Below, one piece after another: positions 17,044-26,241 of a DNA stretch of 64,000 nt. The first letter of the stretch is position 1. Each line of letters begins with the position of its first letter. The stretch covers positions 3,033,001-3,097,000 of the forward strand of contig NZ_CP166840.1 in the NCBI RefSeq assembly GCF_041346925.1, read 5' to 3'. The notes beneath the pieces were generated by a model. It was not told where the DNA came from. It searched no databases and was given only the letters and a program-made list of their open reading frames with translations. A program made the translations under genes and the position numbers. This stretch comes from Agaribacterium sp. ZY112 (GTDB taxonomy: Bacteria > Pseudomonadota > Gammaproteobacteria > Pseudomonadales > Cellvibrionaceae).

Positions 17044-18144
17044 ATGTCTAGTTTTCCTATCGGTCGCGCTCAACCAGAGCTTTATGAAGAGCAGTTAAGC
17101 AAGAAGCTACAGAAGACCCAAGAAGAGTTTGCTGCGCTTTATCGTGCTGAAGTAGAAAGTTACCCATCTGCTGCAAGCCATTATCGTATGCGTGCGGAGT
17201 TTCGTATTTGGCACAATGATGAAGGCTCGCATTACGCCATGTATGAGCCGGGCAATTATAAAAAACCTGTATTGATTACCCTGTTTGATATTGCGGGTAA
17301 GCAAATTTGCGCTTGTATGCCTCGCCTGTTAGAGCAGATTAATGCCTGTGATATCCTCAAAAAACGCCTCTTTCAAGTTGAGTTCTTAAGCACCTTAAGT
17401 GGTGAATTATTAGTTACCCTTATCTACCATCGAGCACTTGACTCAACGTGGGAGGCTCGAGCCAAGCAGCTTGAAAATCAAATCGACGCATTTGTTATTG
17501 GCCGCTCTCGCAAGCAAAAACTCACTTTAAGCCAAGATTGGGTGACAGAAGAGCTAGAGCTGCAATCGGGTAGTTTTCGCTTTCAGCAGGTCGAAACGGG
17601 CTTTACTCAGCCCAACGCTAATGTCAATCGCAATATGCTGAACTGGGCCTGTAAACACAGTGAGGGCTTTGGTGGCGATTTATTAGAGCTCTATTGCGGT
17701 AATGGGAATTTCACCATCCCCTTATCACTGGGTTTTGACAAAGTACTTGCTACAGAGCTTGCCAAGGTTTCAACCCGCTCTGCCATTCACAATATAGAGT
17801 TAAATAAGCGAGACAATATTCAATTGGTTAGGCTTTCGGCCGAAGAAGTTACTCAGGCTTTTAATGGTGTGCGTGAATTTCGTCGCTTAAAAGATATTAA
17901 TTTAGACGCTTATAACTTCACGACCGTTTTTGTTGACCCTCCTCGCGCAGGCATAGATGAAGATAGCCTGAAGTTTATTCAGCGCTTTGAAAATATTATT
18001 TATATTAGCTGCAACCCTAGTACACTGAAATCTAACTTGGAGCTGCTTGATAGTACTCACGTTGTTGACAGAATGGCTTTATTTGATCAATTTCCCTATA
18101 CCGATCACCGTGAATGCGGTGCGATTCTAAAAAAACGAACGTGA
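17044..18144 (+). CDS. trmA: tRNA (uracil-5-)-methyltransferase
   Basis: Makes 5-methyluridine at position 54 in the T-loop of tRNAs using SAM. At 366 residues it has the same length as E. coli TrmA. Motifs are ELYCGNGNFTIPL (SAM binding), VDPPRAGID, and YISCNPSTL with the catalytic cysteine; the FPYTDHRECGAIL tail is also family-typical. The ATG at 17044 has no strong ribosome site. The stop overlaps the likely GTG start of murI, suggesting coupled translation. Confidence 0.96.
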   Translation: MSSFPIGRAQPELYEEQLSKKLQKTQEEFAALYRAEVESYPSAASHYRMRAEFRIWHNDEGSHYAMYEPGNYKKPVLITLFDIAGKQICACMPRLLEQINACDILKKRLFQVEFLSTLSGELLVTLIYHRALDSTWEARAKQLENQIDAFVIGRSRKQKLTLSQDWVTEELELQSGSFRFQQVETGFTQPNANVNRNMLNWACKHSEGFGGDLLELYCGNGNFTIPLSLGFDKVLATELAKVSTRSAIHNIELNKRDNIQLVRLSAEEVTQAFNGVREFRRLKDINLDAYNFTTVFVDPPRAGIDEDSLKFIQRFENIIYISCNPSTLKSNLELLDSTHVVDRMALFDQFPYTDHRECGAILKKRT

Positions 18145-18965
18145 ATCAGAAAATTAAGGTAGTTATATACGACTCCGGTGCTGGTGGTCTATCAATCACC
18201 CGTCAGCTAATATCTCGAGGTGTGTACTGCGATCTTTTTTATCTTGCTGATAAAGCGGCCTTCCCTTATGGCAAGCTCAGTGAGCATGAATTGCTTGGGC
18301 GAGCCATGAAGTTAATGCAGCACTGTCAAGCTCAGTTTGCGCCAGACCTAGTTATTGTTGCTTGCAATACGGCAAGCACTCTATTGCTCCCTCACTTACG
18401 TAAGCGCTGGAATATTCCTTTTATTGGTGTGGTACCAGCGATAAAACCCGCTGCGGCTCTTAGTCAAAGTAAAACGATTGCTGTGTTAGCAACTGAGGCG
18501 ACTATTCAGCGCCCTTATATTTATGAGCTTATAGATGAACATGCCAAACACTGTCATGTTGAGCTGCTGGCTTGCCCCAATTTAGTGGCATTAAGTGAAG
18601 AATTTATAAGAACAGGTGTTGTTGATGCCGAAGCATTACATGAGCTACTAAGGCGCCTATTTGAGGCTCACTCTAAGGTTGATACTTTGGTGCTGGCCTG
18701 CACTCACTTCCCGATTTTAAAAGCGCACATAGAGGCTTTTACAGAAAACTTAGCTGTTCGTGTGATAGATTCAAGCGACGCTATTGTCAATCGATTTGTA
18801 CAGCTTCAACCGAATGCTGCAATCGATAAAGCAGCTAGTAGCCCACAAGTAACATTTATAAATACAGCTGCTGAGCGCTTAAGCCATTACGCGGATTATT
18901 TAAGTGAATTTCAGTGCCCTGTCACTTTTATCGAGCATTTCGCAGACGAAAAAAAAGCGCCCTAA
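18141..18965 (+). CDS. murI: Glutamate racemase
   Basis: Interconverts L- and D-glutamate for peptidoglycan synthesis. Catalytic cysteines sit in VACNTAST and LACTHFPIL, and the DSGAGGLS phosphate/aspartate motif opens the protein. I choose the GTG at 18141, which overlaps the trmA stop (GTGA) and starts five residues before the first strand, giving 274 residues; an in-frame ATG at 18114 inside trmA would give 283. The TAA stop at 18963-18965 lies in the loop of the terminator hairpin. Confidence 0.94.
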   Translation: MNQKIKVVIYDSGAGGLSITRQLISRGVYCDLFYLADKAAFPYGKLSEHELLGRAMKLMQHCQAQFAPDLVIVACNTASTLLLPHLRKRWNIPFIGVVPAIKPAAALSQSKTIAVLATEATIQRPYIYELIDEHAKHCHVELLACPNLVALSEEFIRTGVVDAEALHELLRRLFEAHSKVDTLVLACTHFPILKAHIEAFTENLAVRVIDSSDAIVNRFVQLQPNAAIDKAASSPQVTFINTAAERLSHYADYLSEFQCPVTFIEHFADEKKAP

Positions 18966-18975
18966 GGCGCTTTTG
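18953..18975. terminator. murI/ppiD bidirectional terminator
   Basis: AGCGCC (18956-18961), loop CTAA, GGCGCT (18966-18971), flanked by A-rich and T-rich runs. It overlaps the end of murI and lies between murI and the convergent ppiD. Confidence 0.88.
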
Positions 18976-18996
18976 TATCACCTGTAATTCAGGTTT

Positions 18997-20862
18997 CTAT
19001 TTCAACTTAATATCTGCCAACTCAACAGCACGGCCTTCATAGGTTGAACCGTCTAGGTTTGAGTACGCTTGGCTTAGCTGTGCAAGAAAGGCTTCTTTTT
19101 CACCCTCTTCCATATCCGCTTCAGTGCCCTGTTGCACTTCGCTTAATGCAACTAAGGCCATCGAGCCACTTGGGGTTTGCTCAACAACAAAACGAATACC
19201 CTCTTCAGGAGCTGGGCTTGTAAACGCTATCGCTGCAATTTCTCGATTAAGCTCAGCGTGGTCGCGCTTGACAAGCTCATAAGCTTTGTATTCGTAGGCA
19301 AGCTCTTCAGCAATTTCCTCAGCGCTCTCTCCCGCTTCAATTCGCTGTTGTAATTCACTAGCTAGTGTTACAAGGCGGTCAGCTTGTTTTTGCACAAGAA
19401 CTTGCTGGCTAACAATGTCTTTAACTTCATCAAGGCTCTGGGTGTAACTTGGTTTGTGCTCAGCAATACGAACAACAACACTGCGTGTATCATCAAGTTC
19501 GATGACTTTACTGTTGTGGCCATTTTGTAGAACTTCAGGGTCAAAAGCTTCAATACGCACAGACTCGGAACTAGCAATGCCTAAACCTCGTGAACGCTCA
19601 AACCAGTCACTGGATTCAACACTTAAACCCAGCTGTTCGGCTGCGCCATTTAAATCGTCTGAAGAAAAGGTTAATTCACCCAGCTGCTCATTCAGTAAGG
19701 CAAAATCTTCAATTGCAAGTGCAGAAGCGATTTCAGAGCGAATCTGGTCTTGGCGCTGTTCAAAGCTAGGTACTTCAGGCGTATGCTTGCTTAACACTTT
19801 AATAAAGTGTGTACCTGCTTCTGTTTCTACAGGTCCACTGACTTGATCTTGTTCAAGCTCGTATACAGCAGTTTCAAAGGCCTCAGGGAACATACCAGGA
19901 GAAAGCACACCTAATTTACCGCCTTCCATATTTGTTGCTATATCATCTGAATATTCTTCTGCAAGAGCGTCAAAAGACTCACCTGCAGCAATCTTTTGTT
20001 CAATTTCAGCGATACGCTCTGGGCTTGCTGTTTCCAAAAGAATATGAGCAACTTCGTAACTGTCTTTGCCTTGGAAATTAGCAACTTCGGCTTCGTATTG
20101 AGCGCGTATATCTGCTTCGTCTACCTCAAGGCTTTGAGCAATTACATCGACAGATAGCTCTAAATACTCAACTTTAACTTTTTCCGAAACCAAAAATGCG
20201 CTTTTGTTTTCATCATAAAACTGTTGAAGCTCTTCTTCACTGATATCGATATCAGCTTCGGCTTTATCGGCAGGAATCAAAATATTATAAAAACTGCGTT
20301 TTTGATGGGTCAGCTTTAATAATTGTTGAAATTCAGATTCCGTAGCAAACGAGGATGCCGCTAAGCCAGCTGCCTGTTGAGCAACAATTAAGTCGGCTGC
20401 TACTTCATCGCGGTAAGTAAGCGGTGTGAAATTAGCCTGAGCCAACAACATGCGGTAGCGAGCTTGATCAAACTCACCATCGGTTAAAAACTCTGGGCTT
20501 TGCAACAGCGTTTCAGCAAATACTTTATCTGAAATACCCATGCCATCTTGCTGACCGTTAGTCACAAGTGCCATACGGCGGGTTAAGTTATTTAACACGG
20601 GACCGCGCATAGACTCTTCCGATAAATACGGAGAGGAAGCATCAACGTTGCCTTGCTGTAAAATACGATTACGCTGGCTACGAATAGCACGCTGCAATTC
20701 GTTATTGGTAATGGGCTGGCCATTTACGCTTGCTGCATCAGTGCCGGCAACAGAGCCTAAAAAACTTGGTGCAATACCGGTGAATACCATCGGTACAACA
20801 AAGACAAGAACGACAACAACGGCAAGCGTGCCTTTTAAATTCTGACGAACGCTTTCTAACAT
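18997..20862 (-). CDS. ppiD: PpiD periplasmic chaperone with parvulin domain
   Basis: Inner-membrane-anchored periplasmic folding factor that works at the Sec translocon exit. The 621 residues match the E. coli length of 623. A membrane anchor occupies residues 12-34, followed by a SurA-like N-terminal chaperone region and a single parvulin-type PPIase domain around residues 265-360 (YEVAHILLETASPERIAEI, FDALAEEYSDD, GGKLGVLSPGMF, VETEAGTHFIKV). E. coli PpiD's parvulin domain is inactive; activity here cannot be told by eye. Last gene of the tig-clpP-clpX-lon-hupB-ppiD block, behind the hupB terminator. Confidence 0.94.
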   Translation of the reverse strand: MLESVRQNLKGTLAVVVVLVFVVPMVFTGIAPSFLGSVAGTDAASVNGQPITNNELQRAIRSQRNRILQQGNVDASSPYLSEESMRGPVLNNLTRRMALVTNGQQDGMGISDKVFAETLLQSPEFLTDGEFDQARYRMLLAQANFTPLTYRDEVAADLIVAQQAAGLAASSFATESEFQQLLKLTHQKRSFYNILIPADKAEADIDISEEELQQFYDENKSAFLVSEKVKVEYLELSVDVIAQSLEVDEADIRAQYEAEVANFQGKDSYEVAHILLETASPERIAEIEQKIAAGESFDALAEEYSDDIATNMEGGKLGVLSPGMFPEAFETAVYELEQDQVSGPVETEAGTHFIKVLSKHTPEVPSFEQRQDQIRSEIASALAIEDFALLNEQLGELTFSSDDLNGAAEQLGLSVESSDWFERSRGLGIASSESVRIEAFDPEVLQNGHNSKVIELDDTRSVVVRIAEHKPSYTQSLDEVKDIVSQQVLVQKQADRLVTLASELQQRIEAGESAEEIAEELAYEYKAYELVKRDHAELNREIAAIAFTSPAPEEGIRFVVEQTPSGSMALVALSEVQQGTEADMEEGEKEAFLAQLSQAYSNLDGSTYEGRAVELADIKLK

Positions 20863-20880
20863 GGGAACCTCAATAGCTGA

Positions 20881-20913
20881 AAAGATAAAGGCGCATAGAA
20901 TGCGCCTTTATCA
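20881..20913 (-). terminator. hupB terminator
   Basis: GATAAAGGCGCAT (20885-20897) pairs perfectly with ATGCGCCTTTATC (20901-20913) around a 3-base loop; on the minus strand a TTTT run follows. It lies between hupB and ppiD. Confidence 0.85.
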
Positions 20914-20989
20914 AAGTGGCTTAACCACTAATACTTATTCTAATCCACCGCCCTTAGGCACATTGCCACTAGCGGCTTGCAAAAAGCTC

Positions 20990-21262
20990 TTAGTTAACGG
21001 CGTCTTTTAACGCTTTACCAGGCTTGAAGCTAGGGATTTTTGCTGCGGCAATTTCGATTGGTGCACCTGTTTGTGGGTTGCGGCCAGTACGAGCTGCACG
21101 CTCTTTTACTAGGAAGGTACCAAAGCCAACTAGAGCTACTTGGTCTTCTTCTTTAAGTGCATTAGTGATTGAATCCGTAACGGCGTCCAATGCACGGCCT
21201 GCAGCGGCTTTAGAAATGTCCGCAGATGCTGCGATGGCTTCGATTAATTCTGATTTGTTCAC
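20990..21262 (-). CDS. hupB: DNA-binding protein HU-beta
   Basis: Histone-like nucleoid protein of 90 residues, the usual length. It begins with GTG (21262) behind a GAGGGG ribosome site and reads [20 protein letters not shown]. The DNA-binding beta arms carry [20 protein letters not shown] with the intercalating proline, ending [16 protein letters not shown]. It lies downstream of lon as in E. coli, with its own leader containing a terminator-like hairpin. Confidence 0.97.
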   Translation of the reverse strand: MNKSELIEAIAASADISKAAAGRALDAVTDSITNALKEEDQVALVGFGTFLVKERAARTGRNPQTGAPIEIAAAKIPSFKPGKALKDAVN

Positions 21263-21293
21263 AATGAACCCCTCTTATTATCATAAAGAACTG

Positions 21294-21322
21294 AAAAAAA
21301 GCTTGCTCGCCCCTGAGCGAGC
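21294..21322 (-). terminator. Terminator-like hairpin in the hupB leader
   Basis: On the minus strand, GCTCGC (21322-21317) and GCGAGC (21310-21305) form a 6-bp stem around a 6-base loop, followed by AAGC and seven T (21300-21294). It ends about 32 bases before the hupB GTG. It could stop read-through from lon or attenuate hupB. Confidence 0.5.
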
Positions 21323-21441
21323 TTCTCAGGTCGTGTCGCGTGATGCGATGTCCCGCTAAGCGCCCCGCTCCAGACCCATAAATATGTGTGTGCGAAACGA
21401 GGGAGAATTTATACCAAGCGCTCTTTGGTCGGTCAAGTGAC

Positions 21442-21483
21442 AATTCGCCAAAGGCCAGAGTTTTTAAGGCCTAGAGGCGAATT
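21442..21483 (-). terminator. Two-tier hairpin after lon
   Basis: AATTCGCC (21442-21449) pairs with GGCGAATT (21476-21483), and the inner AGGCC (21452-21456) pairs with GGCCT (21468-21472). It starts 15 bases after the lon stop. There is no U tract after the stem, so it may be an mRNA 3'-end stabiliser or a factor-dependent end and not a classic terminator. Confidence 0.5.
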
Positions 21484-21497
21484 AGTTCCAATTACGC

Positions 21498-23909
21498 CTA
21501 ATGCGTGCTTATTCTTTGATCAGAATCGCCATCTTTCGCTTGCCGCTCAAGTTGCTCGTATTCTTCATCACTGAAAGGTTTAGGCATGAACTGCAAAGCC
21601 ACTTCTAAGACATCATCAATCCATTTAACAGGCTTAACGCTAAGATCGGCGAGAATATTATCTGGAATTTCTCGCAAATCGCCCTCGTTATCGGCGGGAA
21701 TAAGCACGGTTTTAATGCCGCCGCGATGTGCAGCAAGTAACTTTTCTTTTAACCCGCCAATTTTTAAAACTTCGCCACGCAAGGTGATTTCACCTGTCAT
21801 GGCCACATCAGCACGAACAGGAATGCTGGTAAACACAGAGACCAAAGCTGTGCACATTGCAATGCCCGCTGAGGGCCCGTCTTTGGGTGTGGCACCTTCG
21901 GGAACATGTATGTGTAAATCTTTATCTTCGTGGAAGCTAGGCTTGATACCCAGCACTTGTGCGCGTGAGCGTACAACAGTCATGGCGGCCTGAATACTTT
22001 CTTGCATGACATCACCAAGTGAGCCAGTTTTTACCATGCGGCCTTTGCCAGAAACGGCCGAGGCTTCAATGGTAAGTAGCTCGCCACCAACTTGAGTCCA
22101 AGCAAGGCCCGTCACCTGCCCTATTTGGTTCTCTTCATCGGCACGGCCAAAATCAAACTTGCGAACGCCAAGGTAGTCGTCAAGTGCATCAATGTTTACG
22201 TTTATTTTTTCTGCGCTATTTTGTTTAACGTTTTTAGTGACTACTTTACGGGCGATTTTTGCGATCTCACGATCCAGACCGCGTACACCTGCTTCTTTGG
22301 TGTAATAACGGACAACATCGCGAATAACCTCGTTATCAATATCAATTTCTTCGGTTTTTAAACCGTTATTCTTAATCTGCTTAGGAACAAGGTAACGGCT
22401 AGCAATATTGATTTTTTCGTCTTCGGTATAGCCAGGTATACGAATGACTTCCATGCGATCGAGTAATGGGCCTGGAATGTCCATTGAGTTTGAGGTGCAT
22501 ACAAACATGACATCACTTAGATCGTAATCAAGCTCGAGGTAGTGATCGTTAAAAGTGGAGTTTTGCTCTGGGTCTAAGACTTCCAACAAGGCGCTGGCAG
22601 GATCACCACGATGATCCATACCCATTTTGTCAATTTCATCGAGTAAAAATAGTGGGTTCTTGACCCCTACTTTACACATCTTTTGAATTAGCTTGCCAGG
22701 CATAGATCCGATATAAGTTCTACGATGCCCTCGGATTTCAGCTTCATCGCGAACGCCGCCAAGTGCCATTCTTACGAATTGACGATTGGTCGCTTTAGCA
22801 ATCGATTCACCTAGTGAGGTTTTACCAACGCCTGGAGGGCCAACAAGGCAAAGAATTGGGCCTTTAACTTTCTTAACGCGTTTTTGTACAGCAAGGTATT
22901 CCATTATGCGTTCTTTGACTTCGGCCAAACCGTAATGATCCTTTTCAAGGATACGTTCAGCTCGGGCAAGATCATGCATAACACGACTGCGCTTTTTCCA
23001 AGGAATGCTCACCATCCAGTCTATATATGCTCGAACAACGGAAGCTTCGGCTGACATGGGTGACATCATTTTAAGCTTGTTTAGCTCTGCGCCAGCCTTT
23101 TCTTCAGCCTCTTTAGGCATGCCTGCATCAGCAATTTTTTTACTTAGCTCATCAAGCTCATTAGCTTCAACGCCTATTTCACCAAGCTCTTTTTGAATGG
23201 CCTTCATTTGCTCATTCAAATAGTATTCACGCTGGCTGCGCTCCATTTGTTTTTTTACTCTGCCGCGAATCTTTTTCTCTACACGATGAAGATCTGCTTC
23301 GGCTTCAAGTAAAGCAATGAGGTGCTCTAAGCGCTCGTGGTCATTAACAAGTTCTAACAAGTTTTGCTTTTGTTTGAGCTCCAAGGACATTTGTGCAGCA
23401 ACAGTGTCGGCTAGACGGCCGGGTTCGTCGATGCCTGTAATAGAGCTCAGTACTTCATTTGGCACTTTCTTGCTGGTATTAACGTAGTTCTCAAAGCCAG
23501 CCATAAGTGAGCGCATCAGGGCTTCAGACTCACGATCAGCCTCTGTGTGAGCAGGAAAACCTTCAAAGTCGGCAACAAAATACTCACCTTGGTCTCGAAT
23601 ATCTTCAATTTTTGCCCGATAGCGCCCCTCAACCAGGACTTTGATCGTGCCATCTGGCAGCTTAAGTAACTGCAAAACGGCAGCAACGGTACCAAAGTAA
23701 AACAGATCTTCTGCGTTGGGCTCATCAACAGAGGCGTTTTTTTGAGCGACAAGCAGTACTTGCTTGTCTTCAAGCATTGCTTGCTCTAATGCTTGTATTG
23801 ATTTTTCACGCCCTACAAATAGGGGGATGACCATGTGTGGATATACCACGACGTCACGCAGAGGTAGTAGCGGTAAGGTCGTGTCGTCAACTTTTGTGGT
23901 ATCAGTCAT
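21498..23909 (-). CDS. lon: ATP-dependent protease Lon
   Basis: Cytosolic AAA+ serine protease degrading misfolded and regulatory proteins. The 803 residues (E. coli 784) show the N-terminal substrate domain (LPLLPLRDVVVYPHMVIPL), a coiled-coil (QREYYLNEQMKAIQKELGE), Walker A GPPGVGKTSLGE, Walker B FLLDEIDK, and the protease domain with catalytic serine in PKDGPSAGIAM and lysine in GGLKEKLLAAHRGG. A charged tail (EEYEQLERQAKDGD) ends the protein. It stands between clpX (which has its own terminator) and hupB. No obvious sigma32 promoter was seen in the short upstream gap. Confidence 0.98.
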   Translation of the reverse strand: MTDTTKVDDTTLPLLPLRDVVVYPHMVIPLFVGREKSIQALEQAMLEDKQVLLVAQKNASVDEPNAEDLFYFGTVAAVLQLLKLPDGTIKVLVEGRYRAKIEDIRDQGEYFVADFEGFPAHTEADRESEALMRSLMAGFENYVNTSKKVPNEVLSSITGIDEPGRLADTVAAQMSLELKQKQNLLELVNDHERLEHLIALLEAEADLHRVEKKIRGRVKKQMERSQREYYLNEQMKAIQKELGEIGVEANELDELSKKIADAGMPKEAEEKAGAELNKLKMMSPMSAEASVVRAYIDWMVSIPWKKRSRVMHDLARAERILEKDHYGLAEVKERIMEYLAVQKRVKKVKGPILCLVGPPGVGKTSLGESIAKATNRQFVRMALGGVRDEAEIRGHRRTYIGSMPGKLIQKMCKVGVKNPLFLLDEIDKMGMDHRGDPASALLEVLDPEQNSTFNDHYLELDYDLSDVMFVCTSNSMDIPGPLLDRMEVIRIPGYTEDEKINIASRYLVPKQIKNNGLKTEEIDIDNEVIRDVVRYYTKEAGVRGLDREIAKIARKVVTKNVKQNSAEKINVNIDALDDYLGVRKFDFGRADEENQIGQVTGLAWTQVGGELLTIEASAVSGKGRMVKTGSLGDVMQESIQAAMTVVRSRAQVLGIKPSFHEDKDLHIHVPEGATPKDGPSAGIAMCTALVSVFTSIPVRADVAMTGEITLRGEVLKIGGLKEKLLAAHRGGIKTVLIPADNEGDLREIPDNILADLSVKPVKWIDDVLEVALQFMPKPFSDEEYEQLERQAKDGDSDQRISTH

Positions 23910-23963
23910 AGCTAATCTTCTTTTTAAATACAGTGCATCTACAGTGTGGAACAGGTGGAAATG

Positions 23964-23990
23964 AAAACGGCGCCGAAGCGCCGTTTTTTT
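23964..23990 (-). terminator. clpX terminator with UUCG loop
   Basis: On the minus strand CGGCGC and GCGCCG close a TTCG tetraloop (23974-23977 on the plus strand reads CGAA), followed by TTTT. It begins at the clpX stop codon. Confidence 0.85.
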
Positions 23991-25275
23991 ACTCGTCAGG
24001 CAGTGCCTTAGGGGTTTCTACTGATTCATAAACGAGTAGTGGCGCTGATTCACCTTTAATCACCGATTCATCAACCACTACTTTGGCAACATTTTCTTGT
24101 GAAGGTAGATCATACATGGTGTCTAGTAAGACATTTTCCATGATTGATCGCAGGCCACGAGCACCGGTTTTACGCTCCATTGACTTGTTAGCAACAGCGG
24201 CTAAAGCCTCATCGCGGAAATCGACTTCAACGCCTTCCATTTCAAAGAGCTTGCCATATTGTTTAACAAGTGAGTTTTTAGGTTCTTTTAGAATGCGAAC
24301 TAGAGCTTCTTCATCAAGCTCTTCTAGGGTCGCAATAACAGGTAGGCGGCCAACAAACTCAGGAATAAGACCAAAACGAATAAGATCTTCCGGCTCGAGT
24401 TCTTTTAAGGTTTCCCCCACGTTTTTAGAACTGTCTTTGCTCTTAACTTCAGCGCTAAAGCCTATGCCGCCCTTCTCTGAACGCTCACGAATAATGCGAT
24501 CCAGGCCAGCAAACGCACCACCGCAAATGAACAGAATATTAGAGGTGTCTACTTGCAAAAACTCTTGCTGAGGATGTTTGCGGCCGCCTTGAGGTGGAAC
24601 CGAGGCCACAGTGCCTTCTATAAGCTTAAGTAACGCTTGCTGTACACCTTCACCACTTACATCACGAGTAATGGATGGATTATCAGACTTTCTGCTAATC
24701 TTATCGATTTCATCAATGTAAACGATACCTTGCTGAGCTTTATCAACATCGTAGTCGCATTTTTGAAGCAGTTTTTGAATGATGTTCTCGACATCTTCAC
24801 CCACGTAACCAGCTTCGGTTAATGTGGTTGCATCTGCGACAGTGAAAGGGACATTTAGCATGCGGGCAAGAGTCTGCGCTAATAGTGTTTTACCACTACC
24901 GGTAGGCCCAACTAAAAGAATGTTGCTTTTACCAAGCTCAACTTCAGGCTTATTACCTTTGTCACCCAAACGTAAACGCTTGTAGTGATTGTAAACAGCT
25001 ACCGCTAAAACCTTCTTAGCTTGAGCTTGACCAATAACATATTCGCCCAGCTTAACCGAGATTTCTTGGGGTGTTGGCAATGTATCATTGCCAGTCTCAC
25101 TGCTTGCCTCTTGGATTTCTTCGCGAATGATGTCATTACAAAGGTCGACACACTCATCGCAAATAAAAACAGAAGGCCCAGCAATGAGCTTTCGAACTTC
25201 ATGTTGGCTTTTTCCGCAGAAAGAACAATAGAGCAATTTGCCGTTATCGTCACTTCCGCCTTTCTGGTCAGACAT
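23989..25275 (-). CDS. clpX: ClpX, ATPase and specificity subunit of ClpXP
   Basis: AAA+ unfoldase that feeds substrates to ClpP. The 428 residues contain the N-terminal zinc-binding domain with Cys17, Cys20, Cys39 and Cys42, Walker [13 protein letters not shown], Walker [10 protein letters not shown], the pore loop in the [10 protein letters not shown] segment, and the IGF-type ClpP-binding loop seen as [10 protein letters not shown]. Sensor 2 is in KTGARGLRS. Co-directional with clpP, 81 bases downstream. Confidence 0.98.
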   Translation of the reverse strand: MSDQKGGSDDNGKLLYCSFCGKSQHEVRKLIAGPSVFICDECVDLCNDIIREEIQEASSETGNDTLPTPQEISVKLGEYVIGQAQAKKVLAVAVYNHYKRLRLGDKGNKPEVELGKSNILLVGPTGSGKTLLAQTLARMLNVPFTVADATTLTEAGYVGEDVENIIQKLLQKCDYDVDKAQQGIVYIDEIDKISRKSDNPSITRDVSGEGVQQALLKLIEGTVASVPPQGGRKHPQQEFLQVDTSNILFICGGAFAGLDRIIRERSEKGGIGFSAEVKSKDSSKNVGETLKELEPEDLIRFGLIPEFVGRLPVIATLEELDEEALVRILKEPKNSLVKQYGKLFEMEGVEVDFRDEALAAVANKSMERKTGARGLRSIMENVLLDTMYDLPSQENVAKVVVDESVIKGESAPLLVYESVETPKALPDE

Positions 25276-25304
25276 TGACCCTCTCCAATCTAAAAACTAC
25301 AACT

Positions 25305-25327
25305 CATCACGATGGGGGCTCGTGATG
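25305..25327 (-). promoter_or_regulatory. Perfect 8-bp hairpin in the clpP-clpX gap
   Basis: CATCACGA (25305-25312) pairs with TCGTGATG (25320-25327) around TGGGGGC. No U tract follows on the minus strand, so it is better seen as a processing, stability or partial attenuation element that could set the clpP:clpX ratio. Confidence 0.5.
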
Positions 25328-25356
25328 CTAAATTCAAGTGCCTTTACTGCCTGTTT

Positions 25357-25995
25357 TTAGCTTGCAGCGGTTCTTGTCTCAAGAACTTCGTCAATTAAGC
25401 CGAATTCTTTGGATTCATAGGCACTCATAAAGTTGTCTCGCTCCGTTGCAACAGCAACCTCTTCTACGCTACGACCTGTATTTTCAGCCATAATTTCATT
25501 TAGGCGTTGGCGAATTTTAAGAATTTCTTGCGCCTGTATGTTGATATCCGTCGCCTGGCCTTGAGCACCGCCTGATGGCTGGTGAATCATGGTGCGTGCG
25601 TTTGGAAGGCAAAAACGCTTGCCTTTTGCACCTGCTGTCAACAGAAAGGCTCCCATAGAGCATGCTTGGCCAATACACATGGTGCTAACGTCGGGCTTAA
25701 TAAATTGCATGGTGTCATGGATAGACATACCTGCAGTGACACTGCCACCGGGTGAATTGATATAAAGGTGAATGTCTTTATCTGGGTTTTCGGCCTCTAA
25801 AAACAGAAGCTGAGCAACAACAAGGTTAGCCATGTGGTCCTCAACGGGGCCAACAAGGAAAATCACACGCTCTTTAAGTAGGCGTGAATAAATATCATAA
25901 GAGCGTTCACCGCGAGCGGTTTGCTCAACAACCATGGGTACTAAAGAATCGGTCACTTCCAAGTTGTTTGTACCTGTCCAAATGTTATTAGTCAT
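25357..25995 (-). CDS. clpP: ClpP protease proteolytic subunit
   Basis: Serine peptidase that forms the tetradecameric degradation chamber with ClpX or ClpA. The 212 residues carry the catalytic triad Ser113 (GQACSMGAF), His138 ([10 protein letters not shown]) and Asp189 (ERDNFMSA). The N-terminal propeptide-like stretch of about 14 residues precedes [20 protein letters not shown]. First gene of the clpP-clpX pair; the 246-base gap from tig holds a terminator and the clpP promoter region. Confidence 0.98.
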   Translation of the reverse strand: MTNNIWTGTNNLEVTDSLVPMVVEQTARGERSYDIYSRLLKERVIFLVGPVEDHMANLVVAQLLFLEAENPDKDIHLYINSPGGSVTAGMSIHDTMQFIKPDVSTMCIGQACSMGAFLLTAGAKGKRFCLPNARTMIHQPSGGAQGQATDINIQAQEILKIRQRLNEIMAENTGRSVEEVAVATERDNFMSAYESKEFGLIDEVLETRTAAS

Positions 25996-26096
25996 TTAAT
26001 GCTTACCTTAAAAACTGCATGCTTGGGGCTATTTACGTGCGCAAACACACACTTAGATTAGTCTATCGAGTTTCATTTTACCTATTTCCGGCGAAG

Positions 26097-26117
26097 TTTC
26101 ACGGTCTGAACGTGAAA
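26097..26117 (-). promoter_or_regulatory. Dyad in the clpP upstream region
   Basis: TTTCACG (26097-26103) and CGTGAAA (26111-26117) are perfect inverted arms around a 7-base spacer, about 100 bases before the clpP start. A second, shorter dyad GAGTG/CACTC lies at 26149-26165. They could be an operator or leader hairpins; no known consensus is recognised. Confidence 0.4.
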
Positions 26118-26194
26118 AAGAGTGAACTTGGTATGTAAAGTGCGCAAAGAGTGCATAAAACACTCACACCATCGCTGAAAATTTATTCTGGGCA

Positions 26195-26221
26195 TAAAAA
26201 AACCGGCCTAAGCCGGTTTTT
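26195..26221 (-). terminator. tig terminator
   Basis: ACCGGC (26202-26207), loop CTAA, GCCGGT (26212-26217), with A-rich and T-rich flanks. It sits 21 bases after the tig stop, so tig and clpP are mostly separate transcripts. Confidence 0.92.
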
Positions 26222-26241
26222 GATAGCGCTGAAAGTGCTGT

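Noticed and set aside
19454..19846. 130-codon plus-strand frame inside ppiD
   Set aside because: Antisense shadow of a well-supported gene, low-complexity composition, no ribosome site.
21586..21993. 135-codon plus-strand frame inside lon
   Set aside because: Antisense shadow of the Lon protease domain.
24083..24571. 162-codon plus-strand frame inside clpX
   Set aside because: Antisense shadow; Ser/Arg-rich product typical of the wrong strand of a conserved gene.
3561..26221. Shared CCTAAG core in the loops of the nhaB, murI and tig terminators
   Set aside because: Three hits in 64 kb could be a preferred tetraloop or chance; uptake-signal or repeat status would need genome-wide counts.
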